This document shows, one piece after another, positions 24,252-33,133 of a DNA stretch of 64,000 bases. Source of the stretch: Candidatus Thorarchaeota archaeon (lineage in GTDB: Archaea; Asgardarchaeota; Thorarchaeia; Thorarchaeales; Thorarchaeaceae); contig PRDJ01000077.1 of NCBI GenBank assembly GCA_003345555.1, positions 1 through 64,000 of the forward strand. The letters are read 5' to 3'. Under the pieces are notes generated by a model, which searched no databases, was not told where the DNA came from, and saw only the letters and a list, made by a program, of their open reading frames with translations. Position 1 is the stretch's first letter; each line of letters opens with the position of its first letter. Both the position numbers and the translations under genes were made by a program.

Positions 24252-25655
24252 TTAATCTTGGGTCAGAGGCTCAACATGAACAAAGACCTTGTTCACTTTA
24301 GGAAATGCTCCCTTAATCAGTCTCTCAACTCTCTCTGCAATAGTGTGGCTCTCTATGAGGGATATTCCTCCCTCCGCCCTGCAGTCAAGCGACAAAACCA
24401 GCCCGTTTTCATCTTCTCTCACAATGATATCATGGCAGTCACGTGCGACGGTCTCGCTTTCCACAGTTGTCTTGATGAACTTGACAATTGCCTGGTCCTC
24501 TTCCGTAACGTTGCGCACAGCAGTTTCTTTGCGCACTGACTCAAGATGGAGGGTCACACTTCTGATGTTGGAAATGTGTTCACGCAGAGTTGCCTCGAAC
24601 ATATCAGAGGCCTTGTGGGCTTCATCTAACGTGAGGCTAGGCGGCATCTCTAGGTCGGCTGCGATGTGCACGCCGTCAGACATATCATAAACACGGACGT
24701 TGTGAAGACCTTGGACAACTGGGTCCGCCTCGGCCAAATACTGAAGCTCTGAGTAAACGTTCATGTGGGGGCCAAGCATCCCCTCTCTCTTCATAGGTTC
24801 CATGTGGACCACGACATCTATCCTTTCCACTCGTCCCGCCAAGCCCTTCTCAATGGCATCCGCTATCACGTGTGCTCCGCTTCTTGCCAAGAGTTCGTCA
24901 ACTATTACCAAGACATCTATGAACAGCTGAGGTCCTGCGGTTCTCGTGCGTACTCTCCTGCACTCAATAACGCCTGGTACCTGACTACAAATCTGTCCTA
25001 TCCTTTCGCGCACACCCATCGGAGCGCGGTCAGTCAACATATCATAGGATCTCTTACCCAATCTAGCAGATACGAAGAAGATGACGACCGCTACCCCCAT
25101 TGCGGCCACAGGATCTGCCTGCGGGACGCCAATCCATACGAAACCCAATCCGATTAGTACAACAGTTGAGCTTATCATGTCGGTGCTAAAGTGCAAAGCG
25201 TCAGCTTCGAGGGCTTGACTGCCATGCTTGTGAGCAGTTCTGTACAGCATTCTACTTCTTTCGTAGTCCACGAAGATGCTCGTTGCCATAACTAGGACGC
25301 CTACGAAGGTCGCTTCAGGCCATTCCTGGGCTTGAATCCTCCGAATTGCCTCGAAGATGATCCACCCTGAGGTGAACCAAAGTATGAGGGTTTCTGCAAG
25401 TGCCGCGAAATTCTCTACTTTCCCATATCCATAGTTGTGGTCCAAATCAGGAGCCCTAGCTGCTCTCTTGACTGCAGTAAAGGTAATTATAGCAGCGGAC
25501 ATGTCTAGCCCACTGTGCAAAGCCTCGGATAGAATTCCAAGCGAACCACTGACAATACCAATCACAAGCTTCATGGAGGTCAGAAAGGCGGCTGCGCCCA
25601 CTGAGAGTGCCGCTGCTCTGTTGACCTCTCGCCTGTCCTTAGTAGCCGAGACCAT
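24252..25655 (-). CDS. Cation diffusion facilitator with extended C-terminal region
   Basis: The first 210 residues form a six-helix CDF transporter: SEALHSGLDMSAA and DALHFSTDMISS carry the paired H-x-x-x-D metal sites in helices 2 and 5. The remaining 255 residues contain repeated ferredoxin-like dimerisation domains: one near 230-290 (VPGVIECRRVRTRTAGPQ), a second near 310-385 and a third near 395-467, each with an H-E or H-V ending. Usual CDFs have one such domain of about 80 residues. It exports Zn, Mn, Fe, Co or Ni by proton antiport. Confidence 0.88.
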   Translation of the reverse strand: MVSATKDRREVNRAAALSVGAAAFLTSMKLVIGIVSGSLGILSEALHSGLDMSAAIITFTAVKRAARAPDLDHNYGYGKVENFAALAETLILWFTSGWIIFEAIRRIQAQEWPEATFVGVLVMATSIFVDYERSRMLYRTAHKHGSQALEADALHFSTDMISSTVVLIGLGFVWIGVPQADPVAAMGVAVVIFFVSARLGKRSYDMLTDRAPMGVRERIGQICSQVPGVIECRRVRTRTAGPQLFIDVLVIVDELLARSGAHVIADAIEKGLAGRVERIDVVVHMEPMKREGMLGPHMNVYSELQYLAEADPVVQGLHNVRVYDMSDGVHIAADLEMPPSLTLDEAHKASDMFEATLREHISNIRSVTLHLESVRKETAVRNVTEEDQAIVKFIKTTVESETVARDCHDIIVREDENGLVLSLDCRAEGGISLIESHTIAERVERLIKGAFPKVNKVFVHVEPLTQD

Positions 25656-25918
25656 GTACTATATCCGATTCCTGAGGCCGCAGAGTCCAGAGACTCTGGC
25701 TTTTCAAGTATTCTGTCTAACAGCGGCACTGACAGGAAATTCCCACTCATTGGCTTATTGGTTGACTACTGTGGAACTCCCTGTCAATAGACTGCATACG
25801 ACATAATCTGCAGTCTTTCTGGCTTCAGTTGGGCGATTCATCAGCTTTCACGTGTGAAAACCCGCCAAGCCTGTCTCGGCGCTCCGAATGGCACAACGGA
25901 TGGATGATTCAGGATATG

Positions 25919-27226
25919 CTAGATGGATGCGTACTTCTCCCATTCCCAGTCCGTGACACACTTGCTTGTGTATTCTATCCACTCTTCCTGCTTGATCTTG
26001 ATATAGGCCTGAAACAGCTGGGGACCTAGAGTGTCTCTGATTACTGTGTCCTGCTCCAAGAATCTTAATGCGTCTTCGAGGGTTCTTGGCAAGACGCCAA
26101 TCCCAAATCCTTCTCTATCTTCATCTGTTAGGCCAAAGATATCCTCTGTACGAGGTTCGGGGGGAGGCAGATTCCGTTCAACGCCATCCATGCCTGCCGC
26201 GATTATTGCGGCAAACATAAGGTACGGGTTGCATGTCGAGTCGGGTGACCTGATTTCGACCGCTGCCTTCTGGCTATCTGTGAACAGTGGTATTCTCACC
26301 AGAGTAGTGCGATTCCTGTAACCCCACGAAATGTACACGGGTGCTTCCATGTGAGGAACCAGTCTCTTATACGAGTTCACTGAAGGATTCGCAATCGCAG
26401 TAATAGCCTGAGCATGCTCAAGGAGTCCGGCAACGAAGCTCTTTCCCGTCTCAGAGAGACCTGACCCGGTTTCTGAACCGAAGAGGTTCTGCTTTCCATC
26501 CCACAACTGCAGATGAGCATGCAGGCCGCTTCCTGCAGATTCCGGAAACGGCTTCGGCATGAACGTGACGTCGAACCCGTGGTCTCGGGCAACAGCATGA
26601 GCGAGGTTTCGGAAGACCACGGCAGAATCTGATATCTTCCTCACATCGTCAAAGTCGATTTCGATTTCATGTTGAGATTCCCCGCCCTCGTGATGCAATA
26701 CGAGAGGGTGCACACCCACGTCCCTTATTGATGAGGCTATGTCCATGAGCGCATCTGCGGCGGGGTTGGCAGGATATGTGTCTGCATAGTGTCCGGAATC
26801 CAATCTCTCCCCCTCTTCTGTTATGAAGTAGAATTCGGGTTCAAGCTTGACCCTAAGATGCATCTGTCCTGGAAGTAGGTTGTTGCAGACGGAGTATAAC
26901 AATCCCCGAGAATCCTTGGGGTGATAAAGTCCGCTGTCTGAGGAGGTTGCCTTCTCTTTTATGAAACACATTACTGCAGCTATTCTTTGTGAGGCATACG
27001 GGAGTTCTATGAGTGTGGTCAAGTCTGGATCGAGTCTAAGGTCCGACGACTCAACACTGGCCATGCCAGCAATGGAGCTGCCATCTACACTTGCACCCTT
27101 TCTCAGGACTGGATCCCTACTGAGTGTTTCCAGAGAGTCGGCGGGTTCACAAGGCACAATCATGGCCTTAAGGCGACCCAACAGGTCTACAAAGCGCATC
27201 TCAACATAGTCAATGGTTTCGGACAC
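25919..27226 (-). CDS. glnA: Glutamine synthetase, type I
   Basis: The 435-residue protein carries the GS signatures in order: the N-terminal beta-grasp DVDG-like GASVDGSSIAGM, the metal-site LEPEFYFI, HHEGGESQHEIEID, FMPKPFPESAGSGLHAHLQLWD (read in two parts; ATP and metal binding) and NPSVNSYKRLVPHMEAP. The adenylylation tyrosine loop is absent, so it resembles the short GSI-alpha form. It makes glutamine from glutamate, ammonia and ATP. A GlnA-like enzyme acting on a polyamine is possible but motif conservation favours glutamine synthesis. Confidence 0.9.
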   Translation of the reverse strand: MSETIDYVEMRFVDLLGRLKAMIVPCEPADSLETLSRDPVLRKGASVDGSSIAGMASVESSDLRLDPDLTTLIELPYASQRIAAVMCFIKEKATSSDSGLYHPKDSRGLLYSVCNNLLPGQMHLRVKLEPEFYFITEEGERLDSGHYADTYPANPAADALMDIASSIRDVGVHPLVLHHEGGESQHEIEIDFDDVRKISDSAVVFRNLAHAVARDHGFDVTFMPKPFPESAGSGLHAHLQLWDGKQNLFGSETGSGLSETGKSFVAGLLEHAQAITAIANPSVNSYKRLVPHMEAPVYISWGYRNRTTLVRIPLFTDSQKAAVEIRSPDSTCNPYLMFAAIIAAGMDGVERNLPPPEPRTEDIFGLTDEDREGFGIGVLPRTLEDALRFLEQDTVIRDTLGPQLFQAYIKIKQEEWIEYTSKCVTDWEWEKYASI

Positions 27227-27300
27227 CGTTGTTCTGCCCTCGAGTATTGTGTCCGGTCAGCCGACGAAAGGGCTATTTTAAGACTGCTCCCTGATGCAGT

Positions 27301-27612
27301 TCAGCCCCAAAGCTCCTTGTACCACGCCGCTGCTTGCTCTCCAAGTTCAATCTTTATGGACCCACTGGCGACACTTGTGTCTCCTCCCTCGACTATTTCG
27401 AAGTTCATGGCTGCAATCCTGATTGCTTTCTTCTCAAGATGCACATTGGATATGTTGCGCGCATGAAGTCTGGCGACTCTCTTTCCGCCGTCAATTATGA
27501 GAAGTAGATTCTCATATGTTACATCACATTTCATGCTGAATCCGGTTTCTCTGAAGTCACCCACGTGAGTCAGAAGATTGACAAATTCGGCCTTGACCTT
27601 CTCTGCTCTCAT
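27301..27612 (-). CDS. Conserved-looking hypothetical protein
   Basis: The 103-residue ATG-initiated protein alternates charged helices and strands (KAEFVNLLTHVGDF, NLLLIIDGGKRVARLHARNI). No motif or family is recognised. It lies 75 bases upstream-side of glnA's start on the same strand and could share its transcript, and is divergent from the DUF72 gene. Confidence 0.6.
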   Translation of the reverse strand: MRAEKVKAEFVNLLTHVGDFRETGFSMKCDVTYENLLLIIDGGKRVARLHARNISNVHLEKKAIRIAAMNFEIVEGGDTSVASGSIKIELGEQAAAWYKELWG

Positions 27613-27725
27613 AGAGTCTACACGGCCGAGGATGACGTTTCCTGTGCTTTATGAACTTCTGTGTCTAGGCCAGAATTATCCTGCGAGGGCCGTAAAACAG
27701 AAACGCCTCTGATTCGTACAACAAA

Positions 27726-28550
27726 GTGACCATGATACCAAAGGGTTTGCACATAGGTACCTCCGGGTGGAGCTACAAGAAAGACTGGGCTGGTGTCTTC
27801 TATCACGGCAGCATGCCGATGCTCCAGCAGTATTTAGACTACTTCGATACTGCTGAGATAAATTCAACATTCTACGCTTTGCCAAAGCCAGAATTCGTGG
27901 GCCATCTAGCCAGTTCTCTCAGAGCAAGTGTCTTCTTTGCTGCGAAGATGCCGCGGGCAGTCACTCACGACAACCGGCTTGACTTGAGTGGTGAAGGTGG
28001 AACCGCACTAAACGAGTTCCTCACTTTGATGACCCCGCTGGAGAAGCATTTGGCAGTGTTGCTGGTTCAGTTGCCTCCCTGGGAACCGTCAAGACTAGGA
28101 GATCTAGAGTCATTCCTTGCAAACCTTGATCCGAAGTTCAGGTATGCTGTCGAGTTCCGGCACGAGTCGTGGTTGACGGCACACACATGGAAAACCCTTG
28201 AGGATCATAATGTTGGATATGTGATTGTTGATGAACCCAGGCTCTCAATTGACTTACGTGTGACGACAGATTTCTCATATATTCGATGGCATGGCCACGG
28301 CAATAGACCTTGGTACAACTATCGTTATTCTATAGAGGAGCTCCAAGAATGGCAACCCCGGCTTGAACAATTGGGTGACATGACTAAGAGCATTCTGGGG
28401 TATTTCAACAACCACTTTAGTGGTAATGCTCCCTTGAATGCATTGCAGATGCTAAAGCTGATGAATCTGACGAGTCCGGCGCAAGAGGCAAAGCTTGAAC
28501 GGATCTTGGGTCGCGGCGAAGCTGTCCAGGCGTCTCTGGACGAGTTTTGA
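27726..28550 (+). CDS. DUF72 (YecE-like) TIM-barrel protein
   Basis: The 274-residue protein matches DUF72: an N-terminal IGTSGWSYKKDWAGVFY, the strand EINSTFYALP, VQLPPW, YAVEFRHESW and FSYIRWHGHG. All are hallmark blocks of the family. DUF72 proteins are TIM barrels of unsettled function, with hints of nucleic acid or phosphate binding. GTG 27726 or ATG 27732 is the start. It ends just before the eL13 region, on the same strand. Confidence 0.9.
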   Translation: MTMIPKGLHIGTSGWSYKKDWAGVFYHGSMPMLQQYLDYFDTAEINSTFYALPKPEFVGHLASSLRASVFFAAKMPRAVTHDNRLDLSGEGGTALNEFLTLMTPLEKHLAVLLVQLPPWEPSRLGDLESFLANLDPKFRYAVEFRHESWLTAHTWKTLEDHNVGYVIVDEPRLSIDLRVTTDFSYIRWHGHGNRPWYNYRYSIEELQEWQPRLEQLGDMTKSILGYFNNHFSGNAPLNALQMLKLMNLTSPAQEAKLERILGRGEAVQASLDEF

Positions 28551-28648
28551 CTGCTGCTGCAGAGGCCTCCAATCTCCTGAGGGCTGTTCACCTCGAAAGG
28601 CTAATAAGGCCACCCAAGGGTCGGGTGCTGAGTCAGGTGAACCAGCAC

Positions 28649-29095
28649 ATGAACCCTGATGTTGGAAACGAACCTACCGTCAAATCATCGAGAACACTGC
28701 AACCCCGGCCAGGTCGTGGTTTCAGTCTTGGTGAGATTAACGAAGCTGGACTCGCCTTGAAGACCGCACGGGCGATGGGCCTTATTGTTGATATGCGTAG
28801 AGAGACGTCGCATGAGGATAACATTGAAGCTCTCAAGCAATACATGAAGGCAGCGGGTGAACGTGCACTAGCCCGACCAGCAGGACCAGCACCGCTAGTA
28901 GATACCGATGCTGTGATTACGGAACTGACTTCGATTCGAGCGGTGAAGAAGGCGGATGCGGCGAAGCTTGTCGACGCAGGAATAAGGTCACTCTCAGATC
29001 TTGCGTACTGTGAAATCGGTAAAGTGTCAAAGAAGACAGGTATTGAGAAGGAGCGCCTGACTGCCATAGTGCGGGCTGCGCTCAAGAAAGTCTAG
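28649..29095 (+). CDS. rpl13e: Ribosomal protein eL13 with C-terminal helix-hairpin-helix
   Basis: From ATG 28649 (AGGTGA eight bases upstream) the 148-residue protein has the eL13 core: VKSSRTLQPRPGRGFSLGE, INEAGLALKTARAMG and VDMRRETSHEDNIEALK. After a short linker, residues 85-148 form a helix-hairpin-helix unit (VKKADAAKLVDAGIRSLSDL, then ISKKTGI-like KVSKKTGIEKERL). eL13 belongs to the large subunit in eukaryotes and some archaea. The tail is an addition relative to short archaeal forms. The open frame upstream of 28649 overlaps the DUF72 end and has no similarity. Confidence 0.85.
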   Translation: MNPDVGNEPTVKSSRTLQPRPGRGFSLGEINEAGLALKTARAMGLIVDMRRETSHEDNIEALKQYMKAAGERALARPAGPAPLVDTDAVITELTSIRAVKKADAAKLVDAGIRSLSDLAYCEIGKVSKKTGIEKERLTAIVRAALKKV

Positions 29096-29122
29096 GATTA
29101 TGTTTCGTACTATACGTGGGGT

Positions 29123-30232
29123 ATGGTCAATTTGGACCCCAGCCGAGTCATAGAAGTCTTGCACAACCCGCCTAGTGTCGGGCGTCCGACCATTCTGCCT
29201 GACTTCTTTCTAGATCACTTCGTCATAACCGGGTCTCTTGACGAGTTCATTCAAGGTCTCAAGCGTTTGGCTGAACAAGGGGGCGGAAACCTGACTGGCA
29301 CTACCCACTTGATTCGACGAGGCGGTAACTCAGTCAACACAGCCTCGGCTCTCCTCACACTTGGGATGAACCCCTGCCTGATTGTAAAGACCGATAGGCA
29401 GGGCGCTTCATTGCTGAGGAGTCTGGTAAGCCCCCAATTGGACCTCGGTCACCTACATGTAGACGGACGTCTCTCAGCAACGGTCTCCATTGAAGCTGAG
29501 AATCGCGGTAGGAGGGTGGACCTCATGGTAAGTGATAGCGGGTCGGCATTTGACTTCTCCTACTTTGATCTGACAGAGTCCGATATCCAAGCAGTCTTAG
29601 GGAGTCCTCTCGTGGCTCTTCTTTGTTTGAACCACAATAGGAACGCTCCGAAGCTTGCAGAGGATTTGTTTTCGAAAGTGCACTCCGACTCGAAAGCGCT
29701 CACCTTCATGGACATGGGCGATCCATCATCCAATGTAAGCATTGTTGAGCCGCTCGCAAAGAGGGTAGTGTCAGAAGGCTTGGTCGACATTCTTGGAATG
29801 AACGAGAATGAAGCAGGATGGTTTGCCCAAGCGATAACCGGCGAGGTCGATAAGTGGCGAGACACACCCACGCGCCCCGAGAAGTGGCTTTCTGCGGCCA
29901 AGCTTGTTTCACATGAGACCGGAGTGCGCGTAGATTTTCACACGCCGCACTTCACTGCAACCTTGGAGGATGATGCGGTTACTGCATTACCCGCGTTTGA
30001 CGTACCTGTGCAAGTCACCTGTGGCGCTGGAGACGCATGGAATGCTGGGAATATCTTTGGAACCCTTGTCCATTTGGAGACCAGAGACCGTCTTCTCCTG
30101 TCGAACTCCGTTGCGGCTATGTATGTCTCTTCTGCTTCAGCGGTCCATCCAACCCGCGAGGCATTGATTCAGTTCCTTAAGGGGAAGCAGGCACTGTCAA
30201 ACATCGGCAGTAAGCTAATTAGAGCTCTCTGA
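29123..30232 (+). CDS. PfkB-family carbohydrate kinase
   Basis: The 369-residue protein contains both PfkB signatures: RRGGNSVNTASALLTLG near residue 70 and the C-terminal VTCGAGDAWNAGNIFG with the catalytic Asp in GAGDAW. A MNENEA block is the usual N-x-x-E metal-linked motif. Substrates in the family include ribose, fructose phosphates, nucleosides and ketohexoses; the one used here is unknown. It precedes the roadblock/TRAPP-like cluster on the same strand by 45 bases. Confidence 0.88.
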   Translation: MVNLDPSRVIEVLHNPPSVGRPTILPDFFLDHFVITGSLDEFIQGLKRLAEQGGGNLTGTTHLIRRGGNSVNTASALLTLGMNPCLIVKTDRQGASLLRSLVSPQLDLGHLHVDGRLSATVSIEAENRGRRVDLMVSDSGSAFDFSYFDLTESDIQAVLGSPLVALLCLNHNRNAPKLAEDLFSKVHSDSKALTFMDMGDPSSNVSIVEPLAKRVVSEGLVDILGMNENEAGWFAQAITGEVDKWRDTPTRPEKWLSAAKLVSHETGVRVDFHTPHFTATLEDDAVTALPAFDVPVQVTCGAGDAWNAGNIFGTLVHLETRDRLLLSNSVAAMYVSSASAVHPTREALIQFLKGKQALSNIGSKLIRAL

Positions 30233-30277
30233 CAAGACTGCTTTGGTGTTTGCAGGTCAGAGGAAGGAAGTGCTCCC

Positions 30278-31210
30278 TTGGCGCTTGAACATATCCTTGG
30301 TAAGTTGAAGTACGACGGTTCCGTCACCGGGTTTGCACTTCTGACCAACAATGGTCAACCCTTTCTGTCGTTCTCCTTACCAGAGGAATTGCTTCCTCAG
30401 ATCCATGGTGCCTTGAGAATTCACGCATCATCACTGAAACTAGTCAATGTGATGACGAAACAAGGAACTCTGATTCTGGCCCGAGTGGATCCAAACTGGA
30501 TACTTGCTGTACACTTCTCAGAGGAATCACTGGGGTCGGCTCTTCAGAAGACTAAAACGGTTGTGGATATGCTCGAGCAAGTCGAGCTGCCTCCGCCACC
30601 ATCCAACATTGCCACCGAGTTGCCTGTCGAGGCTGTGGAGGAAGTGCCTGAAGACCTCAGCCCCGAGATTGAGAAGATGAAGGCTGCCACGATAACAGAG
30701 GGTGCAGAGGTAGGTGTACCCGAGGCAGGTCTCGTTGTTGTCAGGCATGGCTGTATCGTGCACCACGGACCAAGGTACACCGATGCCGTTACTCTCGGCT
30801 CACCTCTCAATCGACTGCTCAAAGACAAATCGGCAAAGTTCGCGGTCGACGTGCTCTTGCTGGCGGATGAGAAACGGACTGTCTTCAAGATATCACAAGA
30901 ACTCGGAAAATCTGTTGAAAGAGTGATTGATGTCGTGACTTGGTGTGTATCGGAGCGTATCTTGACCGTTGAATGTCCGGAAGAGCAGGAAGCCGGGGTT
31001 GCACCGATAGTTGAATACCCATTATATGAGGGCGACCTGAAAAAGGCCAAGAAAGAGCATCAGGCAGTCCTCATGTTATGCGACGGTGTTCACACTGTTC
31101 AGGACATAGCAGCGGAGCTCAACATACCATACTTCAAGGCATTGCAGAGCATCGTACCATATCGAGGAAAGACTGTCAAGTTTGTTGGCAAAGACAAAGC
31201 TGGCGAATGA
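30278..31210 (+). CDS. Roadblock-like domain protein with two winged-helix-like repeats (copy A)
   Basis: The 310-residue product starts at TTG 30278 after GGAAG. Residues 1-100 look like a roadblock/LC7-type fold (FALLTNNGQPFLSFSLPE, then VDPNWILAVHFSEESLGSAL). A proline/acidic linker follows, then two winged-helix-like repeats near 185-240 (FAVDVLLLADEKRTVFKISQE) and 255-305 (LMLCDGVHTVQDIAAEL). The protein at 33134-34135 is a clear paralogue with the same order. Roadblock proteins in eukaryotes and bacteria bind small GTPases. It is followed 23 bases later by a Bet3/V4R gene, suggesting they act together. Confidence 0.72.
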   Translation: MALEHILGKLKYDGSVTGFALLTNNGQPFLSFSLPEELLPQIHGALRIHASSLKLVNVMTKQGTLILARVDPNWILAVHFSEESLGSALQKTKTVVDMLEQVELPPPPSNIATELPVEAVEEVPEDLSPEIEKMKAATITEGAEVGVPEAGLVVVRHGCIVHHGPRYTDAVTLGSPLNRLLKDKSAKFAVDVLLLADEKRTVFKISQELGKSVERVIDVVTWCVSERILTVECPEEQEAGVAPIVEYPLYEGDLKKAKKEHQAVLMLCDGVHTVQDIAAELNIPYFKALQSIVPYRGKTVKFVGKDKAGE

Positions 31211-31233
31211 CGAACAGAACGGAGGACTAACAA

Positions 31234-31740
31234 ATGGGCGTCAAAGGTTCATTGGCTTGGAGTTTGAAAATCCCGAAAGTATCGAAACCACTGTTTCAGG
31301 CAACTTACAGAGAACTCATGAATTACCTGATCCAGACAAGTTCAAACGTTGATGAAATCAATCAGAAACTGAAGGAGATAGGCTTCAAGGTCGGAGAATA
31401 TCTCCTTATGGACTATGCAGACAGGATAAGGAAGCATGCAGTAGCATTTCATCAATTTGCATCGACTCTTCAGCTAGCATACAAAGTGAATTCGGGACAG
31501 GAGTTTACTTCTATTTGGATCAGCGATGACCGTCGCGTGGTCAAGTTTACAGACGTAAAGTGCCCGATATGCGAAGGCGTTGAAATCAAGGACTTGCCCG
31601 GACTGCAATACTGCAATCTTGTGAGCGGCGTATTCCAAGCTGTTCTTACGCTTAGAGGTTTCAATGGCGATTCCTATCAGGAGTCTTGCAGGGCTGTTGG
31701 AGACGACGCATGCACATGGACTATCAAGTTGCTTGAGTGA
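31234..31740 (+). CDS. Bet3/V4R (TRAPP-like) domain protein (copy A)
   Basis: The 168-residue product resembles TRAPP Bet3-family subunits and V4R domains. The N-terminal helices contain NVDEINQKLKEIGFKVGEYL, similar to the Bet3 'V-N-x-x-L-x-x-x-G-x-x-I-G' pattern. The core has CPICEG and LPGLQYCNLVSGVFQAVL, and the end QESCRAVGDDACTWTIKLL is the V4R cysteine-containing hairpin. In eukaryotes Bet3 forms the core of the TRAPP exchange factor for Rab GTPases. Its place directly after a roadblock-like gene, repeated at 33134-34641, supports a joint function. A small-ligand-binding V4R role is the alternative. Confidence 0.78.
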   Translation: MGVKGSLAWSLKIPKVSKPLFQATYRELMNYLIQTSSNVDEINQKLKEIGFKVGEYLLMDYADRIRKHAVAFHQFASTLQLAYKVNSGQEFTSIWISDDRRVVKFTDVKCPICEGVEIKDLPGLQYCNLVSGVFQAVLTLRGFNGDSYQESCRAVGDDACTWTIKLLE

Positions 31741-31860
31741 CGATACTGACAGTCTGCGGTCTACTATCACAGAATGCCCCCTTGCCAATAACAGCTAACA
31801 TATCTTAAAATGGACTAATCACAAGGCAGTGTATGCCACGTGCCTTAGGGTGAGTCAGGA

Positions 31861-32376
31861 TTGGGTCAGTTCATTGGTACCCTTGTGGGTCTGATTGTAG
31901 GATTTGTGCTCTCTTTCGCTATTCTTACGCTCGGGACCGTAATGCCTGAAGCGCTGATTCCTTCTAGCATAGTGGCAGATTTTCTTTCGCGTCCCGACCT
32001 AGAAGTGAGGCTGGCTATCGCAGGCACAGTGATGTATCCCTCGGCATTTGGATCCATAAGCCTTGGCGGCATGCTTCACATGGGAGCCAGTAGTGCAACA
32101 GTATTGATGTTCCTAGCATGGGGCACGGGTGGGCTTGTTGCCGGATTGCTGGCACGCGGACCAGTACAGGGAATATTCGCGGGCGTTTTTTCAGTCATAC
32201 TTGGTGCCCTTCTAATCTGGCTCTTGGTTTTCTTCATTCAGACCCCTGACTTCAGTGCAATCTTTGGTACAGGGTCTATGCTCATCTTGCAGGCCGCATT
32301 TGAAGGCACAGTCTACCCTCTCATCGGCGTTGGAGTCGGAGGTCTTTTGGGGGGCGCTATTAGTAGAGAGCGCTGA
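31861..32376 (+). CDS. Four-helix glycine-rich membrane protein
   Basis: The 171-residue protein (TTG 31861) has about four or five hydrophobic helices rich in glycine (LVGLIVGFVLSFAI, VLMFLAWGTGGLVAGLL, IFAGVFSVILGALLIWLLVFF, VGVGGLLGGAI). It ends SRER. No family is recognised. It lies between the two roadblock/Bet3 pairs on the same strand and could anchor their products at the membrane, which is inference only. Confidence 0.65.
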   Translation: MGQFIGTLVGLIVGFVLSFAILTLGTVMPEALIPSSIVADFLSRPDLEVRLAIAGTVMYPSAFGSISLGGMLHMGASSATVLMFLAWGTGGLVAGLLARGPVQGIFAGVFSVILGALLIWLLVFFIQTPDFSAIFGTGSMLILQAAFEGTVYPLIGVGVGGLLGGAISRER

Positions 32377-32399
32377 CCCATTCAGTCGTGGAAAGCTGT

Positions 32400-32966
32400 C
32401 TATTGAGCGTCGGACCCCGTCAGTTGCCTTCCACACTCGGAACAAAAAACCGGCCTCGATTTGAAGACTGCACCACACTCACAGACAGTCTCAATCTTCT
32501 CTGGTGGCGTAGCCTCGCCGCTTGTTAACCACGCTGCAGACAGACTAATCGGAATGCAGCTAAGGAGAGACAGAGGTGACGCAATCAGGCTTGATGTGAA
32601 CAGAGTGATTAAGTCCATGTTTCTGCTCGGCGAATACCAAAATGATGGATTGGTGATGAGGATGGAGCCCGTCGCCAACAACGCGATAAACAGGCCGACC
32701 CATAATGCGCTTCGAAGTGCATTCCAGTTCGGTTTCGAAAACGGGGCAATTGCGAGACCTATGATAAGCCACGCTACTACGTACTGACCTGAGACTGCCC
32801 AGTCCATTAAGCCCAATAGTGTTGATTGAAGCAGAACGCTCCCTGACAAAAGGAACGATACGGTATTGAACGGTTCGGGGTAAACAGTCTGAGGTAGCGC
32901 TCGCAGCCACACTATGAAGAGGCATCCCACTACTGCTCCAACCAAACCTCCGAGCGCATTTCTCAT
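32400..32966 (-). CDS. Four-helix membrane protein with C-terminal zinc ribbon
   Basis: Starting at ATG 32966 (or ATG 32972) the product has about 188 residues. Hydrophobic helices cover GGLVGAVVGCLFIVWL, VSFLLSGSVLLQSTLLGL, VVAWLIIGLAIAP, LWVGLFIALLATG and LSLLSCIPISLSAAWL. The C-terminal tail has C-x-C and C-x2-C pairs (CECGAVF, CSECGRQ), a zinc ribbon on the cytoplasmic side. It resembles the 31861 protein in size and topology but runs on the opposite strand. Function unknown. Confidence 0.65.
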   Translation of the reverse strand: MRNALGGLVGAVVGCLFIVWLRALPQTVYPEPFNTVSFLLSGSVLLQSTLLGLMDWAVSGQYVVAWLIIGLAIAPFSKPNWNALRSALWVGLFIALLATGSILITNPSFWYSPSRNMDLITLFTSSLIASPLSLLSCIPISLSAAWLTSGEATPPEKIETVCECGAVFKSRPVFCSECGRQLTGSDAQ

Positions 32967-33133
32967 TTCCATCCCATACCGAGACGACTGGTCACGCGTC
33001 CGGCACTGCATGAGCTCTTAACACTTTTCGTCCATAAGCATATCAATCACCACAATGCTTTTCTGACCAGCCTGGGAAATATCATCGAAAACACGTGGGA
33101 CCGGCTATGCGAAGTGACTCGAGGTGTTGATTC

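Noticed and set aside
30544-31050. 168-codon minus-strand frame
   Set aside because: Antisense to the roadblock-like copy A gene; low-complexity serine/threonine product typical of a shadow frame.
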